NCBI RefSeq assembly: GCF_034555965.1
Contig: NZ_JAYDCK010000003.1
Span: forward strand, 1,674,001 to 1,738,000
Direction of reading: 5' to 3'
DNA length: 64,000 nucleotides
Source of the DNA: Aquicoccus sp. G2-2
Lineage (GTDB): Bacteria; Pseudomonadota; Alphaproteobacteria; Rhodobacterales; Rhodobacteraceae
Program-made: the position numbers and the translations under genes
The notes under the pieces: generated by a model
The model's database searches: none
The model's input: the letters and a program-made list of their open reading frames with translations, nothing else
What the model was told of the DNA's origin: nothing
In this document: in pieces, positions 46,801 to 55,364 of the stretch
Position numbering within the stretch: position 1 is the stretch's first letter
How the letters are laid out: each line of letters opens with the position of its first letter

Positions 46801-47430
46801 TCAGAACCCAAAGATGTAAGACGCTTTGAGCGTTGTCGCCGTGTAGGTCGGATGGGGAACGCCAAAGCCAGCATTTGCGCCTGTGACTTGGTTGGTGTTC
46901 AGATGGTCATAGTTTAACTCGAAACGCAGTTTGCCCTTGCCCAGATCGTGCTGAATGCCAAGCCCGACCGTTGGGCCAATATTCACGGCATGTACCGCTG
47001 ATCCAGGGCTGTTTGAAACCTGACCGGTCATAACCCCGAGGCCGAGCGCGCCGTAAAGCTCCCATGAATTGGCAATCGGCATGCCGTAAATCCCCCGCAG
47101 GCGGATCGTGGCACTGTGCGAGCAAAAGTAAGAGCCAGTTGCGCCCGGCGTCGGGCAGGTATTGCCATTTGTAGTATTTTTAAGGGCACCGTCTGTTGGA
47201 ACATCGGCATCAACCTCGGCAGCGGCAAAACCTGATGCAAAGTCCCAACGATAACCACCCGTCAGGCCGATCATCGGGGATTTCAGTTCAGATGAAGGGT
47301 TTGTGCCCGCTGAGTCTACGGATTTTGCCTTTGAGTAACCCAGACCAATCCCGAAATATGCACCATCTGCACTGGCGGCTGTTGCGGCCATGCAGGTTGT
47401 GAGTGCCAGTGCTGCCAAAACTTTTATCAT
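46801..47430 (-). CDS. Outer-membrane beta-barrel protein (OmpA-like/OMP_b-brl)
   Basis: 209 aa. Start ATG 47430 with AGGA upstream; signal peptide MIKVLAALALTTCMAATAASA. Mature part DGAYFGIGLGYSKAKSV, MIGLTGGYRWDFASGFAAAEVDADV, IRLRGIYGMPIANSWELYGALGLGVMTGQ, TVGLGIQHDLGKGKLRFELNYDHLNT, ending LKASYIFGF with terminal F. An eight-strand barrel by pattern; no periplasmic OmpA domain. Last gene of the candidate inserted segment. Confidence 0.82.
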   Translation of the reverse strand: MIKVLAALALTTCMAATAASADGAYFGIGLGYSKAKSVDSAGTNPSSELKSPMIGLTGGYRWDFASGFAAAEVDADVPTDGALKNTTNGNTCPTPGATGSYFCSHSATIRLRGIYGMPIANSWELYGALGLGVMTGQVSNSPGSAVHAVNIGPTVGLGIQHDLGKGKLRFELNYDHLNTNQVTGANAGFGVPHPTYTATTLKASYIFGF

Positions 47431-47712
47431 TTTCAATCCTGTGTTTGGCGAGAACGCGAATACGGAATTGATGCGAGATTACACAAAAACGACGAGTTAT
47501 CAAGAAGAACGCGTGTTCGTGCGTCTTGATACGGCTGTTGTTTGGGCGGTTGCGGGTATGTTTCTTGGTAGTGTCGCATTCGCAGCGATAGCACGCTCCG
47601 TCCCGCACTGCCGACATCCCAAATGAAGATGCTCTCGCAGAAATCTTCGAGGGCATTTCTTGTTAAAATCAACGATGCGCTGGAGGCGTCGCATAGCGGT
47701 TCAACACATCCG

Positions 47713-47745
47713 TTAAGGGGCGGCCCGTAATGAGCCGCCCCTTAA
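47713..47745. terminator. Perfect hairpin terminator downstream of ctaD
   Basis: Twelve-base arms (47713-47724 and 47734-47745; TTAAGGGGCGGC and its complement) around a nine-base loop CCGTAATGA. Strong, symmetric, 20 bases 3' of the ctaD stop on the minus strand. Its left arm and loop are duplicated at 41852-41872. Confidence 0.85.
47715..47735. repeat. Direct repeat, right boundary of inserted segment
   Basis: Identical to 41852-41872 in the same orientation; here it forms the first arm and loop of the complete ctaD-side terminator hairpin. Confidence 0.7.
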
Positions 47746-47764
47746 GTGTTGTCCGTCGATCGCT

Positions 47765-49429
47765 TTAATGCGCCGGGTGCTTGTCCCAGACCTCCGGCTG
47801 CGGAAGCTGCTCAAACGTATGTTCGGGAACTGGCGTTGGCAGGGTCCATTCCAGCGTATCGGCGTATTCGTTCCAGTAGTTCGCCCGTGTCTCGCGCTTG
47901 CCCCACAGCAATGTGTAGAAGATCAGCGCAATAAACACGATCAGCGACGCAAAGCTCAGGAACGCGCCAAGGCTGGAGAGGTGGTTCCAGAAGGCGAAGG
48001 CTTCGGGGTAGTCGATATAGCGGCGTGGCATCCCCTGCCGCCCGAGGAAGTGCTGCGGGAAGAAGGTCAGGTTGGCACCGATGAAGAACATCCAGAAATG
48101 CAGCTTCCCGGCCCATTCGGGGTATTGCCGCCCCGACATCTTCGCCAGCCAGTAATAAACCCCGGCGATCAATGCAAACACCGCACCGATGCTCATCACG
48201 TAATGGAAGTGCGCCACCACGTAATAGGTATCGTGATAAGCCCGATCCACGCTGGCCTGTGCCAGCACCACGCCGGTCACGCCGCCCAAAGTGAACAGGA
48301 AGACGAAGCCGATTGCGAACAACATCGGCGTCTTGAACTGAACCGAGCCACCCCACATGGTTGCAAGCCACGAGAACACCTTGATCCCCGTTGGAACCGC
48401 GATGGTGACAGAGGCAATCTGGAAGTAGCTTTGTTGCGAGATCGACATCCCGGCGATGAACATGTGGTGCGCCCAGACCAGAAAGCCCAGCGCGCCAATG
48501 GCGATCAACGCCCAGACCATCGGCAGGTAGCCGAAGATCGGTTTGCGCGAGAAGGTCGCGGCAATATGGCTGATGATGCCAAAGCCGGGCAACACCACGA
48601 TGTAAACCTCAGGGTGGCCAAAGAACCAGAACAGGTGCTGGTAAAGCAGCGGGTCACCGCCGCCCGAGGCATCAAAGAACGTGGTCCCGAAGTTGCGGTC
48701 GGTCAGCAACATCGTCACCGCCCCGGCCAGAACCGGCACAGCCATCAGCAGCATCCACGCGGTGATGAAGATCGACCACGCAAACAGCGGCACCTTAAAC
48801 AGCGTCATGCCCGGCGCGCGCATGTTGAGGAAGGTGGTGATCATGTTGATCGCACCCAAGATCGAACTGGCACCGGAGACGTGAATGGCAAAAATCGCGA
48901 GATCCATCGACATGCCGCTATCATGCACCGAAAGCGGCGCATAAAGCGTCCAGCCGACACCTGCGCCATGCTGCCCGTCCCCGCCTGGAGCGAAGAAAGA
49001 GGCAAACGCAAGCCCCGTGCCCGCAACGAACAGCCAATAGCTGAGGTTATTCAGCCGCGGGAACGCCATGTCCGGGGCACCGATCATCAACGGCATGAAA
49101 TAGTTGCCAAAACCACCGAAGAGGGCGGGAATAACCACGAAGAACATCATCAGCACACCGTGATAGGTGACCATGATGTTCCACATATGCCCGTTCGGCG
49201 TGCAGGTCGCTGCCGATGGCCAGAACCGCATCCCTTCGAGGCACATGAACTGCACCCCCGGCTCCATCAGTTCCATGCGCATGTAAACCGAGATTATCGC
49301 CGCAATCACCCCCACGCCCGCAGACGTAAAGAGATAGAGAATGCCAATATCCTTGTGGTTGGTAGACATGAACCAACGGGTGAAAAACCCCCGATGTTCG
49401 TGGGGTTGGTCGAGTGTTGCTTCGCTCAT
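47765..49429 (-). CDS. ctaD: Cytochrome c oxidase subunit I (aa3-type)
   Basis: 554 aa, catalytic subunit of the proton-pumping haem-copper oxidase. Twelve helices. The low-spin haem ligand lies in [32 protein letters not shown]; CuB and cross-linked Tyr in [22 protein letters not shown]-channel and CuB histidines in [12 protein letters not shown]; haem a3 and a ligands in [18 protein letters not shown]. The D-channel entry motif NNLSYWLF is present. Starts [29 protein letters not shown]. Subunits II and III are not in the window, as often in Rhodobacterales where ctaD stands apart. Confidence 0.98.
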   Translation of the reverse strand: MSEATLDQPHEHRGFFTRWFMSTNHKDIGILYLFTSAGVGVIAAIISVYMRMELMEPGVQFMCLEGMRFWPSAATCTPNGHMWNIMVTYHGVLMMFFVVIPALFGGFGNYFMPLMIGAPDMAFPRLNNLSYWLFVAGTGLAFASFFAPGGDGQHGAGVGWTLYAPLSVHDSGMSMDLAIFAIHVSGASSILGAINMITTFLNMRAPGMTLFKVPLFAWSIFITAWMLLMAVPVLAGAVTMLLTDRNFGTTFFDASGGGDPLLYQHLFWFFGHPEVYIVVLPGFGIISHIAATFSRKPIFGYLPMVWALIAIGALGFLVWAHHMFIAGMSISQQSYFQIASVTIAVPTGIKVFSWLATMWGGSVQFKTPMLFAIGFVFLFTLGGVTGVVLAQASVDRAYHDTYYVVAHFHYVMSIGAVFALIAGVYYWLAKMSGRQYPEWAGKLHFWMFFIGANLTFFPQHFLGRQGMPRRYIDYPEAFAFWNHLSSLGAFLSFASLIVFIALIFYTLLWGKRETRANYWNEYADTLEWTLPTPVPEHTFEQLPQPEVWDKHPAH

Positions 49430-49759
49430 CGGGGCCTCCGTTGGGGCGATTTCGAATTCAATTGTGTATGATGGCTTCGAACCGCGGGAAAATCAGATCG
49501 CTTCCGCGCGTAGTCTGCACCATTTTCTGCCCTGATCCGAACATGGCATTTTGCCGCGCATGGGATGGCTGCGTAAGGCCGCCCGCCAGCCGGGCGCGCA
49601 AGCGGTGCAAAGCAGTGTTTCACCGCGCTCAGAATTGCAGTGATACCGCGAAAATAAGGGTGAAACGCCTTGAAAACAGTCACCATGGCTTGCTCCATAA
49701 CGGCACGCCTCAAGGGCATTCGGCTGCCTGAGGCGGGGGCCGCAATCGGGAATGGAAAT
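49430..49759. other. Intergenic region upstream of ctaD, no gene seen
   Basis: Part of a 540-base gap. The ctaD promoter should be here, reading left. Open frames present are short and not coding-like. The right end of the gap holds the promoter/operator described at 49760-49803. Confidence 0.5.
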
Positions 49760-49803
49760 TTGCAATGCCAGTTATCGCGCGCTATAATAAGTATTGTCAA
49801 TAC
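49760..49803 (+). promoter_or_regulatory. Sigma-70-type promoter with palindromic operator at the start site
   Basis: TTGCAA (49760-49765), a 17-base spacer and a perfect TATAAT (49783-49788). Directly after it, GTATTG-T-CAATAC (49791-49803) is a perfect 13-base palindrome covering the expected +1. This layout is that of a repressible promoter. It reads toward the DUF6522 operon, leaving a leader of about 170 bases. The repressor is unknown. Confidence 0.7.
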
Positions 49804-49969
49804 CGATTAACCCGTCGCATTGCCCCGAGTCGCACAGTCTGCCGAGCGCCGTTTCACGCGCCAAGCCGGACGGTTAAGGCGAAAGCGGTGCGCGGTGATT
49901 GTGCGGCTGCGATAGTGCGTGTGCCCTACCGGCAATTTTACCGCCGCCCGCTGGAAAGGAGGCTCCCCC

Positions 49970-50425
49970 ATGGCCATGAGCGACCCCAAAATCGAAATCG
50001 GCCCTGACAAGATTCAGATCGACGCCGAAATCGTCGCACGAACACTGAAGATCACACCCCAAGATTTGCGCGACAGGATGCGCGATGGCACCATCACCAG
50101 CCAGTTTGAGCGTGGCGAAGGCAGCGATGAAGGCCGGGTGCGGCTGACCTTCTATTCCGCCACGCACCGCGCCCGGATCATCGCCGATACGGCTGGCACC
50201 GTCCTTTCGCGCAGCGTGGCGCATTACGGCCGCCCGACAATCCCGGCAGCGCCCAAAGACGAAAGCGTGCCACCCAACAACTCTGCGACCCCCCACAAAC
50301 ACGACGCCCTGCTTGACGCCGCCTTGCCGAGCCCTGTTCCCGCCAGCGATGCCGTTGCCATCAATTTCAACCCGCCCGCCCCCGCGCGCAGCACCCATCA
50401 AAAGAAGAAAGAAACAGACCAATGA
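49970..50425 (+). CDS. DUF6522 family protein
   Basis: 151 aa. MAMSDPKIEIGPDKIQIDAEIVARTLKITPQDLRDRMRDGTITSQFERGEGSDEGRVRLTFYSATHRARIIAD matches the short DUF6522 pattern (acidic strand, 'L..RM.dG.ITS..ERGe.eD.GR.RLTF'). A proline/alanine-rich tail of about 70 residues follows. AGGAGG lies 7 bases before ATG 49970. Overlaps the next small gene by four bases (ATGA). Members often sit beside respiratory or nitrogen-oxide genes; ctaD is the neighbour here. Function unknown. Confidence 0.78.
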   Translation: MAMSDPKIEIGPDKIQIDAEIVARTLKITPQDLRDRMRDGTITSQFERGEGSDEGRVRLTFYSATHRARIIADTAGTVLSRSVAHYGRPTIPAAPKDESVPPNNSATPHKHDALLDAALPSPVPASDAVAINFNPPAPARSTHQKKKETDQ

Positions 50426-50577
50426 TTGCCGAACATTTTGTTGAAAAAGCCGCCTCACGCCCTGCCCCGTTCGCACCGGCACAGGCCCTGACTCCGCATC
50501 TGAGCCTTGCGCATCAAAGCGCATGGTTGTTTCTGGCTTCGGGCGCACTTGCCCTGCTGGGCGCGATATACGCCTGA
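50422..50577 (+). CDS. Small membrane protein, 51 aa
   Basis: ATG overlaps the DUF6522 stop (ATGA). The protein begins MIAEHFVEKAASRPAPFAPAQ and ends SAWLFLASGALALLGAIYA: one C-terminal transmembrane helix after a polar, proline-rich head. GC-rich codons match the neighbours. No family recognised. The coupled overlap on one side and the same-strand ribosome site of the next gene 30 bases on argue that it is real. Confidence 0.6.
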   Translation: MIAEHFVEKAASRPAPFAPAQALTPHLSLAHQSAWLFLASGALALLGAIYA

Positions 50578-50611
50578 TCCGCAATCCTCAGACGCCACAA
50601 GGAGAAAACTC

Positions 50612-50947
50612 ATGGCAGACACGCTCTTCCCCACCAATACAGGCTCGCTCGCCAAAAAGCGCAAAGACCTGACACCGGAGGCATCAAAGGCGTTTCAGGC
50701 GTTTAGCCAAGCGGTGTTTGCCGATGGCGCGCTGGACGCCAAGACCAAACAATTGATCGCCGTGGCGGTGGCCCATGTCACGCAATGCCCCTATTGCATC
50801 AAGGGCCATACCAAAGCAGCCTTGCGCCAGCACGCCAGCGAGGCCGAAATCATGGAAGCGATCTGGGTTGCCGCCGAAATGCGCGCGGGCGGTGCCTATG
50901 CCCATTCCGTGCTGGCGCTCGATGAGATGGAAAAAGCAGGCGCGTAG
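50612..50947 (+). CDS. Carboxymuconolactone decarboxylase family (AhpD-like) protein
   Basis: 111 aa. AhpD/CMD helical fold with the redox pair C59-P-Y-C62 and H66 (CPYCIKGHTKAA), the proton relay of alkylhydroperoxidase AhpD. ATG 50612 has AAGGAG. Third gene of the DUF6522 operon. Peroxidase or reductant role inferred. Confidence 0.9.
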   Translation: MADTLFPTNTGSLAKKRKDLTPEASKAFQAFSQAVFADGALDAKTKQLIAVAVAHVTQCPYCIKGHTKAALRQHASEAEIMEAIWVAAEMRAGGAYAHSVLALDEMEKAGA

Positions 50948-51304
50948 GAAAACCGCCCCAAGCGTGACGACCCCCACGTCAGAACCTTTCGTTTGAATCG
51001 AGCGTTTTCACGCGCTGCAATTCTTGAGCGGCAAATCAAACCCCTCCGGCGCGGCCAGAGCATTGCCCGACCCCGCCGAAGCCGGTTCGCCAAAGCGTCC
51101 CGCCGAAAACCTGACCCACGGGCTTTTGGCGCAGCGCAGCGCAACATACGTGCACCCGCACGCGCCGCGCCTTTCCCCGCAGTCTCAGGGCAAAGGCGTG
51201 ACACATTAGCGCAGAAAACACCGCCCGCAAAAATTTCCCGCCCGCAAAGCCCAACTGCGATTTTCGCCTTGTTTCCTAAGCCGACCCTCTCTAAACGGGT
51301 CGGC
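50948..51304. other. Intergenic region before tRNA-Ser, hairpin only
   Basis: 357 bases without a credible gene. A hairpin GCCGACCC/GGGTCGGC (51280-51304, nine-base loop) abuts the first base of the tRNA; it has no T run, and its role is unclear. Confidence 0.45.
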
Positions 51305-51394
51305 GGAGACGTGGCCGAGTGGTCGAAGGCGCTCCCCTGCTAAGGGAGTAAACGGGGAACCGTTTCGAGGGTTCGAATCCCTTCGTCTCCGCCA
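51305..51394 (+). tRNA. tRNA-Ser (anticodon GCT)
   Basis: 90 bases with a long variable arm. Acceptor GGAGACG pairs with CGTCTCC, the anticodon stem CTCCC/GGGAG encloses CTGCTAA (GCT), the variable arm is AACGGGGAACCGTT, the T arm GAGGG/CCCTT encloses TTCGAAT, the discriminator is G, and CCA is encoded. Reads AGC/AGU. AT-richer DNA with a HEPN gene follows, so the tRNA end may have served as an insertion point. Confidence 0.97.
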
Positions 51395-51590
51395 CTATCC
51401 CCTTTTAGTTGTTATTGACTGCAAAACTTGAAGGGCGATTGTCGCTTTGCATGTAGTGGTGCATGTCGCGGATTTGGCTGGAAACAACGCCCCGGCAGCG
51501 CGAACCGATCACGCATTCGTGATGGCTTGTGGTGGGCTAGGTGTTAGTATCCTCTCATCTTCGAGGAATTAACTACTTGGTTTGGAGTAT

Positions 51591-52004
51591 ATGAAAAGAG
51601 TTGATCTACAAAACCTCTCGATTGGAAAGTTAGAGGCTGCGCAGGTTTTGGCTCAAAACAAGCGTTGGTCTAACGCTTACTATTTGGCTGGTTATTCAAT
51701 CGAACTTGCATTGAAAGCCTGCGTCGCAAAGTTCATTTCTGCAGACACTATTCCTGATAAAAATCTTATCAACAAAGTTTACACTCATCAAATTACGGAG
51801 TTGCTTGGTCTCGCAGGATTGAAATCAGATTTTGATATTCGGAAGAAAGATGACACGACCTTCGCAGCGAACTGGGCTATTTGCTCTGAATGGTCGCCAG
51901 AGGCTCGATACAAAGATATGAGTGCAGCTGAAGCAACTTTCTTGCTCGTCGCGATTTCTGATAACACACATGGAGTATTACCGTGGATCAAGACTTACTG
52001 GTGA
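51591..52004 (+). CDS. HEPN domain-containing protein
   Basis: 137 aa. Typical HEPN helices: LEAAQVLAQNKRWSNAYYLAGYSIELALKACVAKF at the N-terminus and EWSPEARYKDMSAAEATFLLVAISDNTHGVLPWIKTYW at the C-terminus. ATG 51591 follows TTTGGAG. HEPN proteins are often RNases or toxins paired with a nucleotidyltransferase antidote; here the overlapping partner is not of that type. The gene is clearly AT-richer than the core neighbours, suggesting acquisition. Confidence 0.8.
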   Translation: MKRVDLQNLSIGKLEAAQVLAQNKRWSNAYYLAGYSIELALKACVAKFISADTIPDKNLINKVYTHQITELLGLAGLKSDFDIRKKDDTTFAANWAICSEWSPEARYKDMSAAEATFLLVAISDNTHGVLPWIKTYW

Positions 52005-52351
52005 AAGAGGCTCAAAAGCTGACTCGCTTTTTAGACACAACAAAGGCAGCACCAAAGGCTGTTATGTTAGTCATATCTCAAGAAACTCAGAATTGGCGGC
52101 TCTGGATTGTTCCAGCCGATGAAGCCATAAACAAGCAGGAGTTCTATCGGATTGTAGCCGAAACAATTTCTGCTAACGGCATTTCAGGAATTGACGTGGG
52201 ATCCGTAGAACTGTCCAGTTCGAAGAACCCCGCGATGATGGCAATGGGAAGCATGTTGCGCGCAGACGGCATTGGTAGTTCATTTATGTCAAATAATACG
52301 TTCAATGGCGTTCTGCTGCCCGATGGGGTCGTGATCCGAATGGCTCTATAG
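51983..52351 (+). CDS. Hypothetical protein overlapping the HEPN gene
   Basis: 122 aa from GTG 51983, overlapping the HEPN gene by 22 bases. Sequence features: MDQDLLVKEAQKLTRFLDTTKAAPKAVMLVISQETQNWRLWIVPADEAI, then SANGISGIDVGSVELSSS and a short glycine/serine stretch. No nucleotidyltransferase (GSxxxG, DxD) or HTH pattern. It looks like a small alpha/beta protein. It could be the antidote or effector of the HEPN protein, or simply co-inherited. AT-rich like its partner. Confidence 0.68.
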   Translation: MDQDLLVKEAQKLTRFLDTTKAAPKAVMLVISQETQNWRLWIVPADEAINKQEFYRIVAETISANGISGIDVGSVELSSSKNPAMMAMGSMLRADGIGSSFMSNNTFNGVLLPDGVVIRMAL

Positions 52352-52830
52352 CCTGCTGTCTTGAAACGGCTATTCGTTAGAAACAGGTTGCGGGGATGCC
52401 CACAATCAAGCGGTCGGCCTCGGAATCAACGCCCGCAGACCATAGGCTGTGCATTAACGCGGTCGGCGGCAACAATTCGACGCTGTGCCAAAAGCACGTC
52501 CCTTAACCTGACTGGCAGCGGCTGTTCAGAATGGGATGCCCCCGCAATTCCCCAATGGTAAAAAGTGTCATGCGAAAGGTATTTCGCCATTCCGATTGTT
52601 CTTTTTCCGACTATTGCCAACGCAGCCCAAGTCTTCGAAGCGACGCGGCGCCGTCCCAAGACAAAAGACCCGGCCGATGACGTTTGATTTCGCCGCACCG
52701 TGCCGCGCCGTGCCGGGGTATCCGTGGCGGCCTTGGCCGGGCAAGACACCGACATAGGGAACAGATTTATGACCCACGGGTCGCCCTGAAAAAGCTTGCA
52801 AAACCATGACTTACAGGCCAAGAACAATCC
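52352..52830. other. 479-base gap, no gene recognised
   Basis: Between the HEPN pair and pdeM. A minus-strand frame covers it but continues antisense through pdeM, so I do not call it. In other Rhodobacterales the ligase-associated helicase and ligase genes precede pdeM; nothing of them is readable here. Confidence 0.4.
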
Positions 52831-53492
52831 ATGAACGGTTATCAGTTTACCCTCGCTGGTGCAGAACTCGAAGCGCGCGGGTCGGGCGCGCTCTATTGGG
52901 CCGACCAGAATTTGCTCTGCGTTTCTGATCTGCGCTTGGGCACATCGGGGCGCGCCTCTTGGCATGGCGGTGCAGACTTGCCACCCTATGAGACCCAAGA
53001 CACCCTGTCGCGGCTCGATGCGGAACTGGCCGCAACCCAAGCCGACACGGTGATCTGCCTTGGCGGCAGTTTCGGCGACCACGCCACCACCCACAGCCTG
53101 CCAGAGAAAGACAGGCTCTGGATTGCGCGGCTTCAGGCCGGGCGGCGCTGGGTCTGGATCGAAGGCACGCATCCCCCGGCCCTGTTGACCTTGGCGGCAC
53201 GCATCTGGCCGAATTGCCGCTGCATCCGCTTAGCTTCCGCCACATCGCACAACCCGGCCAATCGGGGGAGCTCTCAGGCCATTACCACCCCAAGGCCCGG
53301 CTCCCCACCAAGGGCGGTTCAATCACCCGGCCCTGCTTTCTGATCGACGGTGACCGCGTCATTCTACCGGCTTTTGGCGTTGACAGTGGCGGGCTGAGTG
53401 CCGATCACGCGCCCCTCACTGCGCTGATGCGCCCCGAGGCCATTGCCGTGCTTACCGGCCCGTTCCCGTCGCCCATTCCGATACCACGCTAA
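52831..53492 (+). pseudogene. pdeM: Decayed ligase-associated DNA repair endonuclease (PdeM-like)
   Basis: Calcineurin-fold phosphoesterase of the ligase-associated DNA damage response group. First frame to EGTHPPALL; after C5 at 53173-53177 the coding frame shifts to GPVDLGGTHLAELPLHPLSFRHIA...SGHYHPKARLPTKGG...RVILPAFGVDSGGL. A sixth C would rejoin them. Unlike the other frameshifts, the active site is also damaged. The family DLHLG reads DLRLG, the GDSFDD block reads GGSFGD, and the GNHDP block reads GTHPP, so three metal-ligand motifs are lost while GHYHPKA remains. The partner helicase and ligase genes are absent upstream. I read this as a genuine pseudogene or a catalytically dead relic. 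Confidence 0.75.
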
Positions 53493-53503
53493 GCGCGCGC
53501 CAT

Positions 53504-54295
53504 TCAGAGAACGCCCATGCTTTCAAGTCCGGGGCGATACTTCTTGCCCACAGGCACCCGGTCGCCATTAACCAGCAGCAGGAACGTCCGATTACCATCC
53601 TGCTCCACTCCCTCAATGGCAGCGGCCGCCACCCAGTGCGAGCGATGCGTGCCATAGCCGGGCACCGGCTCCATTTCAGCGATTGCATCGGCCAGCCGCA
53701 TCCGGATCAACACCGCGCCCAAACGCGTCACCACCTCAACCTGATGATCGCGGCTCGAAAGCCGCAGCACTGGTGCGCGGGCGTCTTCCGGCAGGCGCAG
53801 CAACAAGCGCGGCGCACTCTCCAGCGACTGAGCCGTAGCGGTGCTGATTGACGTCCATATCTGTCGCAACACCGCAACTGGCACCGCAATGCTGATCACG
53901 TAGAGTGCTAAAACCGAAGTGTCAGGCATGTCCTGACTCGCTTGCTCACCCACGATCACCGGTGAGCCAATCCGGATCACAAAAGTCAAGACAGTCACCA
54001 AGACGACGATTGAAGCGATCTCAATCTGCCACTCCGGTCTGCGTGCCATGACGCGCCTGGTTGCGCTCCGTAACAGCCGCCCGCCAAATAACGACACCCC
54101 GACAACAATCACCCAATAGACCAGCAAAAGCGGATACGGACGAATGACTTGAGTCTGGAATGGCTTGGCGATTGACAGCACGACCGAGAGCACCCACCAA
54201 GCCGCAAGAATACGCCAATTAAAGACCCTGAGGTGCCCGGTCTCTTTTGAACTGGTGGCTTGATCAAACAACGGTACAATCGTGGGTAGCGACAC
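53504..54295 (-). CDS. LytTR-domain membrane-bound transcriptional regulator
   Basis: 263 aa. N-terminal half with about four membrane helices (ILAAWWVLSVVLSIA, LLLVYWVIVVGVSLFGG, IEIASIVVLVTVLTFVIRIG, LALYVISIAVPVAVL). C-terminal LytTR DNA-binding domain: LRLSSRDHQVEVVTRLGAVLIRMRLADAIAEM, GYGTHRSHWVAAAAIEGVEQDGNRTFLLLVNGDRVPVGKKY. The LytTR fold with RSHW and VPVxxxY is clear. A membrane sensor that binds DNA directly; signal unknown. Confidence 0.87.
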   Translation of the reverse strand: MSLPTIVPLFDQATSSKETGHLRVFNWRILAAWWVLSVVLSIAKPFQTQVIRPYPLLLVYWVIVVGVSLFGGRLLRSATRRVMARRPEWQIEIASIVVLVTVLTFVIRIGSPVIVGEQASQDMPDTSVLALYVISIAVPVAVLRQIWTSISTATAQSLESAPRLLLRLPEDARAPVLRLSSRDHQVEVVTRLGAVLIRMRLADAIAEMEPVPGYGTHRSHWVAAAAIEGVEQDGNRTFLLLVNGDRVPVGKKYRPGLESMGVL

Positions 54296-54374
54296 TTACC
54301 CTTCACGTTTACCTTGGCTTGTAGCCCGGACGCAACCCGCCTCACAATGGTTGTGATCTTCGGTTATGGTCTGC

Positions 54375-55277
54375 TCAGGCGGTCAACCCCTCCGGCGCGG
54401 GCAAATCATGCGCCCGACAGCACGCCGTCACCGTGTTCGCCAACAGGCAAGCGATGGTCATCGGCCCCACCCCGCCCGGCACCGGCGTGATTGCTCCTGC
54501 CACCTGCTTGCACGACGCGAAATCGCAGTCGCCCACAAGCCGCGTCTTGCCCGCTCCGCGCTCGGGCGCATCAATGCGGTTGATGCCCACATCAATCACC
54601 ACCGCACCGGGCTTAAGCCAGTCTCCCGTCACCATCTCGGCCCGGCCCACGGCGGCCACCACGATATCAGCGCGGGCGGTGACCGCTTCAATATCCTGCG
54701 TGCGCGAATGAACCAGCGTCACCGTGCAGCTATCGCGCAACAAAAGCTGCGCCATCGGCTTGCCGACAAGGTTCGACCGCCCGATCACCACCGCGTCTTT
54801 GCCAGACAGGCTTCCCAACCGGTCGCGCAGCAACATCAGACAGCCCAGCGGCGTGCAAGGTGCCATCGCCTCCTGCCCGCTCGCCAAGCGCCCGATATTA
54901 AGAATATGCAGCCCGTCGACATCCTTGGCCGGGTCGATCCGCGCCACGATCTCTGCCTCGCTCAGATGATCTGGCACCGGGAACTGACACAGAATGCCAT
55001 GTACCGCGTCATCGGCATTCAACTTGTCAATCAACGCGTAAAGCTCTTCTGCGGGCGTATCGGCGGGCAGCTTGTGCTCAAAGCTGTTCATCCCCGCCTC
55101 AAGCGTCTGTTTGCCCTTGTTGCGCACGTAAACCTCGCTCGCAGGGTCTTCGCCCACAAGAATCACCGCCAATCCCGGCGTGATCGCATGTTCGGCCTTC
55201 AGCCGGGCCACATGCGCGCCAACCTTCGCGCGCACCTCTGCTGCAAACGCTTTCCCGTCGATCACTTCGGCCGCCAT
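54375..55277 (-). CDS. folD: Bifunctional methylenetetrahydrofolate dehydrogenase/cyclohydrolase
   Basis: 300 aa. Starts [20 protein letters not shown] (55277), with AAGGGGGA upstream. Catalytic [14 protein letters not shown], the signature [27 protein letters not shown], the NADP loop [17 protein letters not shown], and the C-terminal DVGINR and [19 protein letters not shown]. Interconverts methylene-, methenyl- and formyl-tetrahydrofolate. Directly after fhs, an operon for formate assimilation or oxidation. Confidence 0.97.
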   Translation of the reverse strand: MAAEVIDGKAFAAEVRAKVGAHVARLKAEHAITPGLAVILVGEDPASEVYVRNKGKQTLEAGMNSFEHKLPADTPAEELYALIDKLNADDAVHGILCQFPVPDHLSEAEIVARIDPAKDVDGLHILNIGRLASGQEAMAPCTPLGCLMLLRDRLGSLSGKDAVVIGRSNLVGKPMAQLLLRDSCTVTLVHSRTQDIEAVTARADIVVAAVGRAEMVTGDWLKPGAVVIDVGINRIDAPERGAGKTRLVGDCDFASCKQVAGAITPVPGGVGPMTIACLLANTVTACCRAHDLPAPEGLTA

Positions 55278-55364
55278 GCCATCCCCCTTCATTTTGCTAA
55301 AAATATCCCCGCCGGAGGCCACGGCCAAACCCGGCTCGATGCCGGGTTTGGCCGGTTTTCGCGC

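Larger units (their letters stand above)
41852..47735. other. Candidate inserted segment (about 5.9 kb) between the reductase gene and ctaD
   Basis: Bounded by a 21-bp direct repeat taken from a terminator hairpin. Inside are a frameshifted membrane protein, methyltransferase, OsmC, tautomerase, HxlR regulator, an IS110 element and a porin-like gene. By eye, base use is less GC-rich than in the flanks. No integrase is present; IS110 insertion does not normally make such long duplications. It could be a cargo segment excised and inserted by an enzyme in trans, or a recombination product between two copies of a common terminator. Confidence 0.5.

Noticed and set aside
47768-49471. A 567-codon open frame on the plus strand
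   Set aside because: Exactly antisense to ctaD; a by-product of GC-biased third positions, and its protein is arginine/histidine-rich without any fold.
51305-52830. tRNA-Ser as attachment site of an island with a duplicated 3' end
   Set aside because: I looked for a second copy of the tRNA end downstream to 52.8 kb and found none; no integrase gene is present. Acquisition of the HEPN pair remains possible by another route.
52426-53172. A 248-codon minus-strand frame over the gap before pdeM
   Set aside because: Runs antisense through pdeM and has no recognisable domain; the gap part alone is too short to support a gene.
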